From assembly GCA_028023455.1 (NCBI GenBank), contig JAQFVV010006654.1:1-64000 (forward strand): a stretch of 64,000 nt of DNA, given 5' to 3'. This document shows positions 37,473-51,178 of this stretch, one piece after another. A program made the translations under genes and the position numbers. A model generated the notes under the pieces. The model worked only from the letters and a program-made list of their open reading frames with translations, was not told the origin of the DNA and searched no databases. The DNA is from Epiperipatus broadwayi. Taxonomy: Eukaryota > Onychophora > Udeonychophora > Euonychophora > Peripatidae. Each line of letters begins with the position of its first letter. The stretch's first letter is position 1.

Positions 37473-37870
37473 TCACTGCTTGACTTGATCAAGAAGCTTA
37501 ATAAAGACACTTAGAGCCGAGTCCTGAGAATGACCGAAGATGAGCCTGCAATGTGTCAACCATAAAGAAAATGTTATAAAGATAGATAATCTTATTGCTG
37601 CAAATGATCCCTTCTTAAGAGTGTTAGAAACAGAAAGAGCATCCCCAAGATCCAGAGAGACATTTGCAACAATAAAGTCCCTAATCGACTTAAGAGCAGG
37701 ACAGATATAGAAAATATGGAGAATTGTCTCATCATATAATCTACACAACTGACACTGAGATGAAATCCTAATGAAGCCTCTGCCGGTCACTAAAAAATAA
37801 GTTGTTGTAAGTGCATTTAAATTTAGTTTAAGTACAAAATCAACATGTCTTGCTTCAATGAAAAAAAAGT
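37473..37870 (-). pseudogene. LINE 3' fragment with RT-associated zinc-binding motif
   Basis: The minus frame is open well beyond its first ATG (37790) up to about 37870 and includes EARHVDFVLKLNLNALTTTY. It then reads QCQLCRLYDETILHIFYICP, the C-x2-C ... H-x4-C pattern with conserved E-T found at the C-terminus of many non-LTR reverse transcriptases (zf-RVT type). It ends at a stop at 37473. No polymerase domain lies upstream, so this is a 5'-truncated insertion. It belongs to a different LINE group from the RTE copy. Confidence 0.65.
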
Positions 37871-38307
37871 TTGTTATAATAATTATAAATATTAAATTTT
37901 AAAAGTAACCTAAAGTTTATTTTGAATTAAAAGTTATACCTTAATGCAATAATTAATTATCATGTTGCCTGCATAGTGTGTGATTTAGAGTTAATTTCAT
38001 ATATATTTTTGTTCGCAGGTGTGTGTCTGCTTTACACAATTATGACATTTGTTTGATAAAGTTCAGTTTGTGAATATTTTTATGTATAAATTTCGGATGC
38101 TGTCGTATTCTACTGAGTGGAATGGATTAGTATGTTATCTGTATGTATTTATCTGACAGCGTGTATTTATAATGTTTGATATTTAGAAGAGCTTTGAGAA
38201 TGGAAAGAAATCTGATTGCATTATAATGTCTGTAGGGATAAAAGATTTTGCTTATTTAGTCTATGTTAATAATTTTCCATGAGTAGAGCCTAGTTGATAT
38301 TATATGC

Positions 38308-38526
38308 GTATGATTAAATGATATTTTGAAGTGATGTTTTCTTAGAGCCCTGGTGATGAGGGAAAAGGTTCCCCACCAGAAGTGTATTTAGAAGTAGATG
38401 AATTATTGTTGAAGTATGATTAAATGATGTTTAGGAAGTTATGTGACATTTTTCTTATATTCTTGGTGATGAGGAAAAGGTTTCCCACCAACAGTATATT
38501 TAGAATCAAATGAATTATTGTAGAAG
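38308..38526 (+). repeat. ~108-bp tandem duplication
   Basis: 38308-38413 and 38414-38526 share GTATGATTAAATGATRTTT, TGGTGATGAGG, AAAAGGTT, CCCACCA and TGAATTATTGT. Each copy contains a small hairpin CTGGTG...CCCCACCAG (better in copy one). Confidence 0.8.
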
Positions 38527-40287
38527 TGTTCAGTAAGAGTTATCTGCTCCTCATGTAGATTTCCCTTATAACGTATAGTCAGTATAATCATGAAAATGTA
38601 GTTCTGTGTTAATTAATATGTGGTCAGATAAATTGTTAGATTAATTCTTGATGTAGTATTAGTGTCATATTTTATTGATGAATTACGACATTGTCTGAAA
38701 TAAAATAATTGTATGATATTTTCTTAATGAATGGAGAGTTTATAGAAAAGATTGTTTTATATTATTGCTGCTTGAACGTGCACACACACACGTAATATAA
38801 ATAATATCGCGTATATAAAGTATTGACATTAAAACGGGAAATAAATACTTTAAAATACAATGTATTTATTTAAATAAAGGTTATAAATCATCAAATCATC
38901 AGAACAAACATGATTTTGTTGATACGCATGAAAGGTATTCGTAATTGAAAGTGATTATTTTAGTCAATTAGAAAAAGTTGCTTGGTTGAGAGCCAGATAT
39001 AAGTAATTTGATTTATTTTATTAATCAATGGTAATATCCTCAAAGTATTTTTTTTGTGCTAATAATATAACATGTTATTTATTTATTGTCATGTAGATGA
39101 AACATGTAGGCAAAACATATGTTCGAAGTCAGGATATTTAAGTTTTGTTATTAATTTGCTTTGGTAGTAGGGATAATCCCAAATTGATGCTCAAAGTCTA
39201 TTTGATAATTTAAAAATCTGTAAGACAAATAGTCCATCTGTTAATATCATGTTAAACCAAGTTTATTTTATTGTAATAAATGATTCGTTTTAGTTATTTA
39301 AAAATCTTAAAAACTGTGTCTCGAGTTATTCTTGTGTACATTCGTGTTTTCCATTTCCACATCTCCACATTTCATGAAACTATTACAAAATAGATATATT
39401 ATTTTAGAGTTATAATATTAAATTTTCTAGTGTCTGACAATATTGTTTTTCTTAATTCAAACATTATAAAAGATCATTTGCCACTGGATAAACGTATTAG
39501 AAAGGTTGCCAGGTTAGTATATTTTGTTAGATGATGATATGAGATTAAAATACCCTATCTCTGTCATTATCTTATTATTGAAACACAGTAAAATATTTTA
39601 GTCAATTTGTTTCATTACATTTTATCATACTTTAGAATTGTAATTTATGGGCCAATGTAGTTTATTTAATTCAACTGTGTTTGTTAAATTCCCTGAGATC
39701 TTATTGTTTATTTCTTGATTGGCATTAAAGTAGATGTTTAGATTTTGATACGCCAAGTCATAGAATTGTTTAAGGATATAATTATAGCAAGCTGATATAT
39801 GTTATAATTGGATGAAGGAAGAAATTAAGTTTAAAGTATATTTTAATAGACTGTACCAAATAAACATTATGATTCTTTATTATATAATTAATTAACAAAG
39901 GAATTTACATTATATTAAATGTTTTGTAATATTTCTTCTTTTATTCATTTATTATCATATATCTTAAGAACAGCCTATAGCCTCCCACTGAGCTGAGCTG
40001 AACATAACTTAAATACAGAGTCTCAGTAATAATTTTATATTATATATTTTTTTATATTGTTCTATTTATTAATAGCGCTGGCGCCTGGGCATTTCGTTCA
40101 TGTAATATGTATGAGCGGTGTTGGGAGTGTAGGTTACCATTATTAGCTTTATTATTTAAATAATGCATTGTTAAAATGCACTTTGAAATCTATAATTGGA
40201 GTTTAAATGTTATAATTGATTTTTTAGTCTACATTCAGAAAGGATATATTTATATGTTTAATTAGGTTTGTTTAAACTTCTTTGTAT
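38527..40287. other. AT-rich stretch without recognisable genes
   Basis: One short splice-donor-like segment near 39477-39510 (reading DHLPLDKRIRKVAR before CAG/GTTAGT) is the only coding hint and is too short to call. Confidence 0.45.
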
Positions 40288-40445
40288 TAATAATTTTACT
40301 CTCTGAAGTCAAGTTGGAATCTTTAGTGTCTACATAAGCATATTAGACCTTTAATAAAAGTGGATTTCTACCTTTATTGTTAAAAGAAGATTGCCTTGAC
40401 AACAGAATGAAATTGTTGATTTTTGTTAATATTGCTATTGCCTAA
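40288..40445 (-). repeat. Third copy of the 14.8-kb dispersed repeat, reverse orientation
   Basis: Reverse complement shows TTGTCAAGGCAATCTTCTTT, AATAAAGGTAGAAATCC, TTATTAAAGG and TAGACACTAAAGATTCCAAC, matching 14839-14976 and 15186-15336 in order. Confidence 0.75.
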
Positions 40446-41639
40446 ATGTTTTTATTGAATATATATATAGCTGTTGTATATGATTTTTATTATGGATTTT
40501 ATTAATTTCTATTTTTGATGATATTAATATATATTTTATATACTTACTGAGATACAAAAATTTAATACAATTTTAAACTATTTTTTAATATTTATTATTA
40601 TGTATATTCTTTACTTTATATTTGTGTCATTAAGTAGCTATAAATTCGATCATAACTCTATCTTATATTCCTCCTCTTAGGACAAAAATGTAAAATGTAT
40701 TAGATTAGTATAAATAGCATTAAGATATATTCTTACATAATTTGAGGCAATGAACATTTAAAATCTATATACTCTACTTTAATAATATTTCATCATTCTT
40801 AACTTTCAGACATGTGCTAGACATGTCTTCTATTGGCATATGAACTAAAATAAATATGACGATATTTAAAACTGTAGATATTTTAGATATAGCATGCTTT
40901 AACTTTTAGGAGTTGACAACACTTTTTTATTTGTAAGACATAGAAGCAAATTACTTCAAGATATAGGCCAAGTCTATAATGTGAAAAAGGATAAATATAT
41001 AGTGCATTAAATTTAAAACTTCATTTAATTAATAAAATCTCAAATATAGAATATTAACAAAAGATGCTAACGTTTTTTATCTACTTCATATAAGTATCAA
41101 CCCAAAAACGTTTTTATGTAATTGATTCAAGCTATTATAATTTAAAAATGTATTTATTGTAAACTTTATTATTAATAATTTCAACAGCACATATGATTAT
41201 TATAAGCCTCAACAATTCAAAATGCTGTCAGACTGGATATAGTTTCTTTTTTTTGCAAGAATGTGACAAATTCAATAGTCAATTGTATGCAATACATATG
41301 GCAACTTCAGAAGTCAGTGTTGGTGTAATTGTGAATAATTTCTAGATTGTCATGCAAAAAAAAAGTATTTTATTACATAAAATTAATAAAGGGTTTGCAG
41401 CATCCTAATTTTTTTTTTGTATTTCAGTACATATATACAAACAATACAATATATTTCTCAACTATACATAACTACTGTTGCAATTTTTACTTTCAAAGGT
41501 AACTTTTATTAATAAAAGATTACAAAAATGTCCAGGTACACTTACCCATTGAGGATTACACAGTGTTCAATGTAACAAGGTAAAATGTACATATGTTCAA
41601 AAATAATTACATTCATAAAAATTGCTGTAATGTGATTAA
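40446..41639. other. AT-rich stretch without recognisable features
   Basis: Nothing recognised. Confidence 0.5.
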
Positions 41640-42700
41640 TGTGTATATGTATGTGGATCCACATGACCCAGCTGTTGAGAAGTTAACCATCACCAAATGA
41701 TCCCACCCTGGGGCCCTGAAGTGAAGACCAAATGCTTCAGCTGAATAGGTGGTGAAGTCCAGCATTGCGCCAACCACCACAACAGGCAGCGAAGTCCAAG
41801 GCCCAAGTTCATCAAGCAATAAACTCTCAACCCACAGCTGAGCCATGTCAGGACCATCGTAGATACCTCTGCCTCCCAATTAGCAGTCCAAATGGGCAGA
41901 GACCACAATCGGTCTATCTGCCCAAAATTGGAAAGTCAACTTGGGAAAAAACTAGAAGTAATAAGTAATGAGCCAGATCAACACTGCCCAAAACCAGCCT
42001 ATCAGGGGGCACAGCAGCCAACCAGAGCAGGAATAGCACTGAGACTTTGACCATGTACCCTCCTGGCAGGTTTTCTGGGTAGCAGCAAAATTGTCAACAG
42101 CCCACACCATAAACCAGACACCTAATGTCTGCCACCAGCCACCCCTGAGGAAGAAAAGAGGAGTGCAGACCCATGCCCACAAAATATTACAACAAAACTC
42201 CATCAATGTTACAAAAATTGGTGGTGGCCCAAAGCAGACCAACCGCCTTACAAATGCACTAAATTTAAAGCTAACAAATGAAACCTAATAATAGTGAGTG
42301 CAAATCAACACTGACCTATCAAATAATCCATCAAGGGGTGCAGTAGCCCTTCATGGTGAAGTCCATGTGAAGGTAGTGACTTTCACCCTCCTGGCAGGTA
42401 TTCCCGGGCTAGACAATGATCATCGACCACTCCCTCAAATGAACCAAGTCCCTTAGGACCACACTTGAGGAAAAGGAGTGCAAACTCACACCCACCAATA
42501 CAACATTTAATTCATGTAGTCTTGAAATCAAGCCAGATTTACTTGCACACCATGAGAACAAATCATTTGTCCATATCATCTTGCACACTGAGATCAATGG
42601 AGCTGAACATCCACCCTTAATCATTATCAAACTCCTGTGTCTGCAAATGTTCACAGTAGCTGTTCAACCCACCAACCAAAGTCCTTCAGGGTTCACAGTG
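41640..42700. repeat. GC-rich block with ~328-bp internal duplication
   Basis: Base composition jumps to nearly balanced GC, with sharp edges, in a strongly AT-rich surrounding. ATCAACACTG, CAAGGGG/CAGGGGGCACAGCAGCC-type and CCTCCTGGCAGGT blocks recur about 327-329 bp apart (41979/42306 and 42060/42389), followed by GAGGAAAAGGAGTGCA-type blocks. Overlapping open frames on both strands reflect composition rather than genes. Probably a tandem or composite repeat of foreign base composition. Confidence 0.6.
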
Positions 42701-44821
42701 ATTTTTATTTGTTGATACTTATTTTAGGTATTGATTAGTAATCAATGATTCAAATATAATCTGAAAGTTTGTTGTTAAACTTTGGAAAATTCTCAATAAT
42801 TATTGCTTAAAAGAGTATGATTAATTTGCAGCTTCAATGTCTCTGTTTAGGTCTAAAACATTATTTGCACTCATTTTTGTCTTTAGATCATTATTTTTTT
42901 AGCTCAGGAATCACTTCATTGTAATTCTGTGTTGATTTGAAAAATTTTTTATTTTTTATTTTTTTCTTGGCCCCAATCCACCGGAAGAGGTGTAATAACT
43001 TCTGTTCTGATCATTGGAGAAACATGATTTTTGTGCAGGGAGATAGCTTATGTTATTTTCTATAATGTTCAATTCTAAAATTGAGATCAAATTAACATTT
43101 AAAACTTGTTTAACACTGCTAAAATCTGATGCAAAGATAAAATTCCTAAAACCATTATTGTTAACATATTATATTCCACATTTTCTATGAGATTTGATGT
43201 CCAAATGAATTTCCTGTTTATTCTATCAATAAAATTAGGATTTCTAGTGTCTATTCTTTTTAGAATTATTTGGTTTCATTTAAAATTATTTTTAAAAGGT
43301 TTATAATATTTTAATGATTCCAATAATTACTTGAGCTAGCTTTTGTCTATTTCTAATGGCATCCATTTGCGTAAAACGGAATGATAGTTAATTTCAATTA
43401 TCATTGAATGAAAACTGTTCCAAAACTTCTTCTAAAGATGAAAAACAATAAAACAGATATTCACTTACATTTTCATAAACTTTTCTTCTATGAATCCAAC
43501 AATGGACTATGACTTTAGTGAACAAAACAGGGAGCCTGAAACAGTGAAAACTGGAGTCCTTGACTCCCTCTAGTGGATTGTTGTTGTTGCAATTTTTATG
43601 ATCACGACTTTTGTATTTTTAAATGTCTTTTATATTTTTAAATTTCTTTGGTTAATAATTTCTAGATAGTAACTGAAAATAAATTAAACATCATATATTT
43701 TATATAAATATAATAAATTAAATTTGCAGTGCTTTGAGCTTTTTATTTTCATTTCAGCATGTAGTAATGAGGAATGTATCTTATAAAATAGATCTACGGT
43801 GCAGTTTTTTTTAACTGCATTCTCCATAGGGTTAAACAATTATTATTTTTTAAAGATGAGTAAAATAAATTAGTATTTGGATTCCACATTATTAAATTAT
43901 TATAATTTTCAAATTAAATCATTTTTTCCTCTCATAAGTATTAAATAATTATATTTTTAAAGCTAAGTAAACAACCACCTAGAACTATTAAACATACATC
44001 TTAAGATCTCTGCTTTATTTTTATCATCAACAAGTTTAAATATTTAAGAGCTATAATCTATCAATATTTTTCCTTGGAAAAAGGCTTGAGGTTTATTATT
44101 AGATGAAATTGGTACATATTCAATGTAACAAAATTTAGATGGGACAGAAATCTTCACATTTTCTATGTTTAAAGATATTAATGTCAGTAAAATCTATTTT
44201 TATGATAAAAAATAAATTTTCATAAACGTATATCTTATTTTATAAGACCTAGAATAAACTTCTTATAATTTCATTGTTGTTGCACCAGTATTTATAAAAA
44301 AATAAATAAAATCTATATCCATACATAATAAAACTTGTTTCCTCCATATTTAGATTACCATGATTACATTTATCTAGAATATTATCTACCTAATAAAATT
44401 TTATCTTTACTTTTCAATAAGAAAATTTTCGAAGTTGGACCCAACATCACATATTCATTCATGAATTTTGAAATATCCAAATTTTCATATTTTTCATATT
44501 TTCTTATTTATAAACTTTCTCTCGTCATTTTTGTACTGTCTTTAATCATCATTAAATCTACAGTAATAATTGGAATGACTTTCGGCATTTAACATTTTTT
44601 GATAAAATTTTATATGTAATATTGATAATAATTGTTTTAGGAAAATTCGGTGACAGAAATCGGATTAGTGATTAATGAAAAAAAGAATAAATCTGATTTC
44701 TTTTCTTTTCTCTATAATTTCCCAAATAATAACTATTTCTGATTTTCCGAGAATACTACGAATGTCCTATATATGTGAGTTATTCTATCTATTTGAACTT
44801 TTTTTTTTTTCATATGTCAAA
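42701..44821. other. AT-rich stretch without recognisable features
   Basis: An 85-codon frame at 44335-44592 is hydrophobic and AT-driven, without a domain. No gene called. Confidence 0.45.
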
Positions 44822-44893
44822 TGCGTTGACCGGGAAGCGAACGCGGGCCAGTTGCTTGGAAGGCAGCTATTCTAACCGCTAGGCCACCAACTT
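44822..44893 (-). tRNA. tRNA-Gly(TCC)-derived pseudogene with A-tail
   Basis: The minus strand reads TTGGTGGCCTAGCGGTTAGA, then ATAGCTGCCTTCCAAGCA, then GTTCGCTTCCCGG and TCAACGCA. This matches animal tRNA-Gly with a TCC anticodon in the CTTCCAA loop. The first two acceptor pairs are broken (AA instead of GC), and one T-stem pair and one anticodon-stem pair are lost. About 11 bases after the 3' end comes a run of 12 A on the same strand, suggesting retroposition or a SINE head rather than a working gene. Confidence 0.75.
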
Positions 44894-47800
44894 TCTTTTT
44901 TCTGTGCTATAATAATGATCCAACAAATGTTCATTTCTTGATCAGTTATAATCTCTTCAAATGCAATAAGCCTTACTAAAATAATTTTTTAATCTCATCT
45001 GCTTACAGTAATTTTTTACATTACACTCATACTATTTAAGATTAATGCCATATTTACAACAGTTTCGAGGATTTGTTTCTCTAATTCTTAAGACAATTTA
45101 TTTATTATTAAATGAGTCTGTATTTAGCCAGTATGCTATTAATGTCAAATAAATTTTCAGAGAAAGTTTTTGATTCATCACTATGAAAAATCTGAATGAG
45201 AATGTTATTTTATACAGATGAGAAATTAAGAATACGCTTTGACAGTGAACAAAATTTCAGATTTCATTGTCTTTTGTTAATGTTAGTTTTATTTCTTGAA
45301 TACTTTGCCTAATTTCATAAATATTATCAAATGTTATAGGAATTTGAACAATGTCTAGCTGCATCAAGTTTCTATTTTATCTGATTTTTCTGATCATTGA
45401 ATGATTATCTACATTTGTATCACTATTAATTTATTGAGCTTTATTAGCAAAATTATTTGAATATTTATTTATAACTAATGCAAGTTGTTTTATTACAACT
45501 CTGGAAAGCAATATATCAAGAAAAACATTTTTAAATTCAATTCCATTTTTATTAAGTAATTCATCTTTGTTATTATATTCAGACAATATGTTTAGCTTAT
45601 TCTTCATTTTGTTGATCTCTTTAAAAATATTCTTTTAGCTTTCTATGCCATTCTTTCAGACTGTCTTATAACTTTATTGTCTTTTATTTAAAAATTTTCC
45701 AACTAACTTTGACTTGTTATTTTTTTAATTTCTAGTAATCGATAGACATAGTTAAACAATACTTTTGTTTCTTTACATATTTCATATGATATTTATCACA
45801 AATTTGACTAGTAAAAATTAACATTGATATTCTTTACAAAATTTCAGTATAGTTTTAATTGAAAAATTAAAATTATACATACACACTTTCTCTTCGAAAT
45901 TACAATACCTCCAATATCACCAATTATGTCTAGTTTTTTTTAATTAATTAGTTTTTATGATGATTTATTTTTATTTCTCTCTTTTAATTTAATATTTCTC
46001 TGCCCAGCCTTTCAATAATTAAATTTTTTTGATAAAAAGTATAATCTGTCACTGCAGATTATAGAATAATTTCAGTTCTACTTTATTAAATTGGCTCACT
46101 GGATATAGGTAAATATATATTGGCCCCATATTCAGATGGTTATATGTAATTAATATCTCCACCATTATGTAGACATTTTGTCTAGCATCACTTTTTATGA
46201 TGATATTTTGGACTAAAAGACTAATTTTGTTGTCTATATTGTAATTCAATTTTACATTATAGTAATCACATAGAAGCATGAACATTAGGAATTATTGCAG
46301 ATTAAAAAAACCTATCTCCATAACAATTCTTTTTATTAATTTATTCCAGAGTCCTAGATTTTAAAAATTATACAATAATAATTTTCAGGGAATTAAAAAA
46401 AAGAAATCAAGCAATAAAAATATACCAATATATTATAACAGAAGGTGAATTTAATAATAATAAAAGCTATGAAACAATTTTAGCTCATAAATATATTAAA
46501 TGATAAATTTATTTTAGAAATCAGAATAAAATAAATAATTGTTTTTTTTGTTAGGATTAATAGTAAAATATCTATTACGTTTATGAACGGACTCTGATAA
46601 AGATCATCGATAAAATACATTCTTTGCATATTTTCATATTGGCCTTACTTTAAAACATTGGTTTCAGTGATGTTCCCTCAATTTATAATCATAATTATGA
46701 ACACTTTTTCTAATTATTACATCAGTAATAACAAACAAATTCCAATAAAATAAAAACATAATTTATCTTAAATCAGGCAAATCTTTAAACTTAACAGACA
46801 ATAAAATATAATAACAAAAGACGACAATTAAATAAAAAGTTTTACAATAAAATGATTTAGATATAAATGTCAGGTGATTTTTTAAAATTTAAATTGAATT
46901 AATGTTCTTAGTCTAATTTGAGGATTCTTAGGCGATTTTACTATTCTACTTTGAAAAAAAAAAAACTTTTTTATTGATTTTGCACGGTATATTTTACATC
47001 TTCTAAATAAGCACTTATTTTAGAATAATTGTGAATAATAGCAATTCCGAAAAATAGTCTTGAGTCTAATCTTCAAATAGAGTAGAACGAACTAGACATT
47101 CTGGACTGGAATGGAGTACTTCCCTTGGTTATTTGTTTCAGACCTATTTATCTTTTCTTAATGTTGTTCAACAAATATTTTCAGTACAAAGAATTCATCA
47201 TCAGCTACATACAAGATATGGCCTTATAACTATGTTTTTTTTTTTTGAAAAAAAAATTCCCTTTACAAAATGTTATGGAAACACATTACCAGATATTGAA
47301 TCATGATTTGATACATAAACAAATGAAAGAAAAAATGTTTTCTCTCTCTTTCTCTCTCTTTATTTACATTAATTAGCATAAGAAGAAATAAAAATTTGTT
47401 CTGACATTTAAATCTAAAATGGTAAGATGGAAAATATTACCAATTCCAAAATTTTAGAATTATTTTTAAATCTACCATCACATTTACTACAAAAATGTCA
47501 GAGATTTTTTTAAAACACTTCATTCAAAAAATGACAAACTAAAAAGAGTTCAGATTGCTTAAAATTTTTAGAAACCATGCAATTCAAATTCTTTCACATA
47601 TCAGACTACTTTTTTTTCTTCATTTACAGAACAGTTCATCATTTTATTATTTCTCATATATTACAAAGTAAATACTTAACAACATAGTCAAATGCATAAA
47701 CGAATATTTCTTTTAACCCTTAGAATCAGTGTATCCAAATCATCACACACATCCAAGATAGTTTAAGTATTTATTATTCAATTTCAACTATGACTATTTA

Positions 47801-49203
47801 TTAAACATTTTTTCAGGCAGATTTGGGATTTGTTATAATTACAGTATACATAATATTTGAAAATTAAGACTCATATGATTTCACAATAAATATCTTAAAA
47901 TACTTTCTAACCTAGCATAAGATAATAATTAACAAGAGTAGAGAGGCCATCTGTTCTTGTGATTTATTATTAATATAGAGGGTTGACTAAAACACTTGGT
48001 TAGAAAGATTGAATCTTTAAATCAATTGCACAGAGTATCTAAATATGTTTCAAATTTCTTTCTTTCAATAGTTGACAAGTCTGAGTGCTTTTCAATTGTC
48101 AACAATGATTCACACAAATGAAAATATGGAATGTCACTAGTGTTTCAATATGCATAATATATATATATAATATTCGATATTAAGACTCATATCACAGTAT
48201 ACTAAATAATTTAGATTACTCTCTAATATAGCATAAGAATAGAACAGAATAAAAATACAATAGAATAAGAACAGAGTATCCGTTTTGGTTATAAAGATTG
48301 AACATTTAAAATAACGATGCAATATTTCTAAATATATTTTCAATTAAGTACTGTAGGTTTAGTTTAACAGTTCATATTTAAAAAAATTAAAACAAATATT
48401 AATTACATAACAGAATACCAAAATAAAAGAGAAATAAGTATATAAAACAATATGTTGAACTTTATTATCAATATTTTGTTGAAAATGTTTTATTACTTTG
48501 GATTAAATATATAAAAAGATTACATTCAAGGTTGAAATTTATAATTTTTCTAAATTTCAAAAATAATCCTCTTTAAAAAAAAAAAGAAAAGAAATATGTT
48601 TATTATAATACTTTTTGAGGAAAACTATCTTTTTATTTTGAGTGGTAAATTTATATTTTTTCTTAGCAATTAAAGCAAAAATAATATTGCTTAAAATTCG
48701 AACATATATGTAGCTATATACAAGTATATATAAATAGGATTATTCGATTAATAGAAAAATAAAAATATGCATATAAACTTTTTGCAATCTAATATTTGTA
48801 AAATATGTAATTTTACATTTTAAATATTATTGACTATTCAATTAATTAAAGCTCAATAAAATTATTAACTCATTTAAAACTTATTTAATAAAGATTTTTT
48901 CTTTAAAAAAAAGCAGATAATTATGGTATTGTTTTACTTATAAAAAATAAATTATAAATATTAAATAATTTTAAGTTGTCCACTTTATTATACTTGTTGA
49001 GTGCATTACGAAGGTGATTAATTGCAATTATGTTTATTTCAATTGAGTTCAGTTGAGTTGATTATTACTAGTAACTGCGTTTCATGTGGTGATTTAATTA
49101 ACATTTAGAGATTAATTATTTATATTAAAAATTAATAGACAGTGGATAAAAATAAAATATATTTTTGTGCAGTTTTTTAGCTTTTAGGTTTGTTTATGTA
49201 ATG
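44894..49203. other. Long AT-rich stretch without recognisable features
   Basis: Short frames only. A (CT)n run lies near 47340-47362 and short TA runs near 48160. No exon with convincing boundaries and no transposon domain was recognised. Confidence 0.5.
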
Positions 49204-49360
<157 letters not shown>

Positions 49361-50252
49361 CAGAAATCATATAGGAAAAATAATCTTCAGTTGTGAGAGC
49401 TAGCTATGATTATCTATTATCTGTTACTTTGGAGATTTGCCCTGTATCTAATTATAAGACAGATCTTACTTTTATACAAATAGATTTTTCTATCTACTCT
49501 CCTCTCTTTCTTTTATATTTTTTATATTTTTTTATTTTTGCTATTTTTTCATCATTTAGATTAATATAAGGCCTAGTTGTCATATTTTTATATTAGTATC
49601 CCTTCATTAAATATTACAGTGGCATATTGTGTTTGCGCAATTACATTTTCGTGTTTTAATTATAAGCATATCTATTCTCATACTAATCAGGTTTTTTCAA
49701 TTCTATATGCAACTATGTATAAACTTAAGAGTAATATTTTTTTGACTTTTAGCTTATCTTTTTTTTTTTCAGAATTAAAATGACCAAACTCATTTATGAA
49801 TAGTTAGTTAGTTGTGAATATATATTGATAGATTTATTACTTTTTTATAGAACATAATTATTAAAAAGTTATAGTTAATTCCTCGTTGAATAAAAGATGT
49901 ATTAAAAATAGAATATATATGACTACCATACGTTTAAAGATAAAAATGAATTATTATTTACTTAATAATTTTTAAAGTTGTTTTACTCAAACATTAAATA
50001 AATTGTGGGAGGCTGCTTGCTTAGAAATATATAAAAAAGATTCTTAAATAGATCTGCTAATAACAGCAAACTATTTAAAAATAGTTTCTAATATAATAAT
50101 ATTGTTATACTTTAGTGTGGGTAAATAGTATAAACAGGTACCGTATGCATGCACACAAAACATTGAAAAATACGTTTATATTTATATATTTTTACCCATA
50201 AAGATATTTACTTTAATAAACAGCCTAACACTATACTAGCAAAAATAAAAAT
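49361..50252. other. AT-rich stretch without recognisable features
   Basis: Nothing recognised. Confidence 0.45.
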
Positions 50253-50461
50253 GCAAAACCATAAAACAATACAATACTAGATTAAATCCAAAATTTTACC
50301 AAAATTCTTACACAACCATGGTTTCACTTACTACAAATAGACCTTCTCAAGTTTGATTTTCACTTGAGAAGGTCTATTTGTAGTAGATGAAACCATGGTT
50401 GTGTAAGGATTTTGGTAAAATTTTGGATTTAATCTAGTATTGTATTGTTTTATTGTTTTGC
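50253..50461. mobile_element. Near-perfect ~100-bp-arm hairpin element
   Basis: 50253-50352 and 50362-50461 are inverted copies with very few mismatches around a 9-base spacer. The arms include AACCATGGTTTCA and GACCTTCTCAAGT with their mirror images. A TA run follows. The low divergence implies recent origin or correction between arms. Confidence 0.92.
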
Positions 50462-50589
50462 CTATATATATATATAATCCAGTCACAATGCAGCTAACGA
50501 CGTAGGTTAATTAAAAAGGGAAATAGGCAGCAGTTAGAATTTACATTAATAAGTATTTCAATATTATTTCACACTATCGTAAAATATTT

Positions 50590-51178
50590 ACCAGCATATA
50601 AGATGCACTTTTACCGTCAAAATATGCCTAAAATATGGGGTGAGTCTTATGTGGCAATAATCAAAATTTTGAATTGACATTTCAGTCAGTCCAAAACTTC
50701 TGGTTTATATTAATATAAATACTCTATTGCACTTTGTCCTCTTGCGAAACAAAAAAAAATATTCATAAATATATAGCTACACAACATAGTCATATATATA
50801 TATATATATACTCTCAAAATCATATCAATATCAGAGCAAAACATTCAAAATAACTTAATTTAAAAAAATATTTTAAAATTAAATAGTTAAAAAAAATATA
50901 AAAGTTCTCTCAAAAATATAAATACATCCACAAGATAAATGGTATATAGTTAATAAAAGATACAATCTTCAAAATATTTAACTCAGGAAATGAATTTCTT
51001 CTTTTGAGGATGAAGATTAAAAGGTATCTAACTACAGTGTTCCCTGGTTACATTTTTTGTAGTCATAAATAACTATAAAATTAGTACAGTAAATCATTAT
51101 AGAAATTCATGAAAAAATTTAGAAAGTTATTACTTTTCTTTAAAATGTGTATAAAACAGAAGTGCATCTTATATGAAT
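50590..51178. mobile_element. Non-autonomous DNA transposon with TATAAGATGCACTT ends
   Basis: CATATAAGATGCACTT near 50594 is mirrored by AAGTGCATCTTATATG at 51160-51175. A subterminal GTGAGTCTTATGTGGC lies near 50640. Ends of this style occur in a widespread class of cut-and-paste elements, but no transposase is encoded in these 590 bases. Confidence 0.55.

Noticed and set aside
39477-39510. Short exon with a good CAG/GTTAGT donor
   Set aside because: Only about 14 residues, with a poor acceptor; too little to report as a feature.
41613-42288. Overlapping GC-rich open frames as genes
   Set aside because: Frames are open on both strands at once, have no recognisable domain and span the internal 328-bp duplication; base composition explains them.
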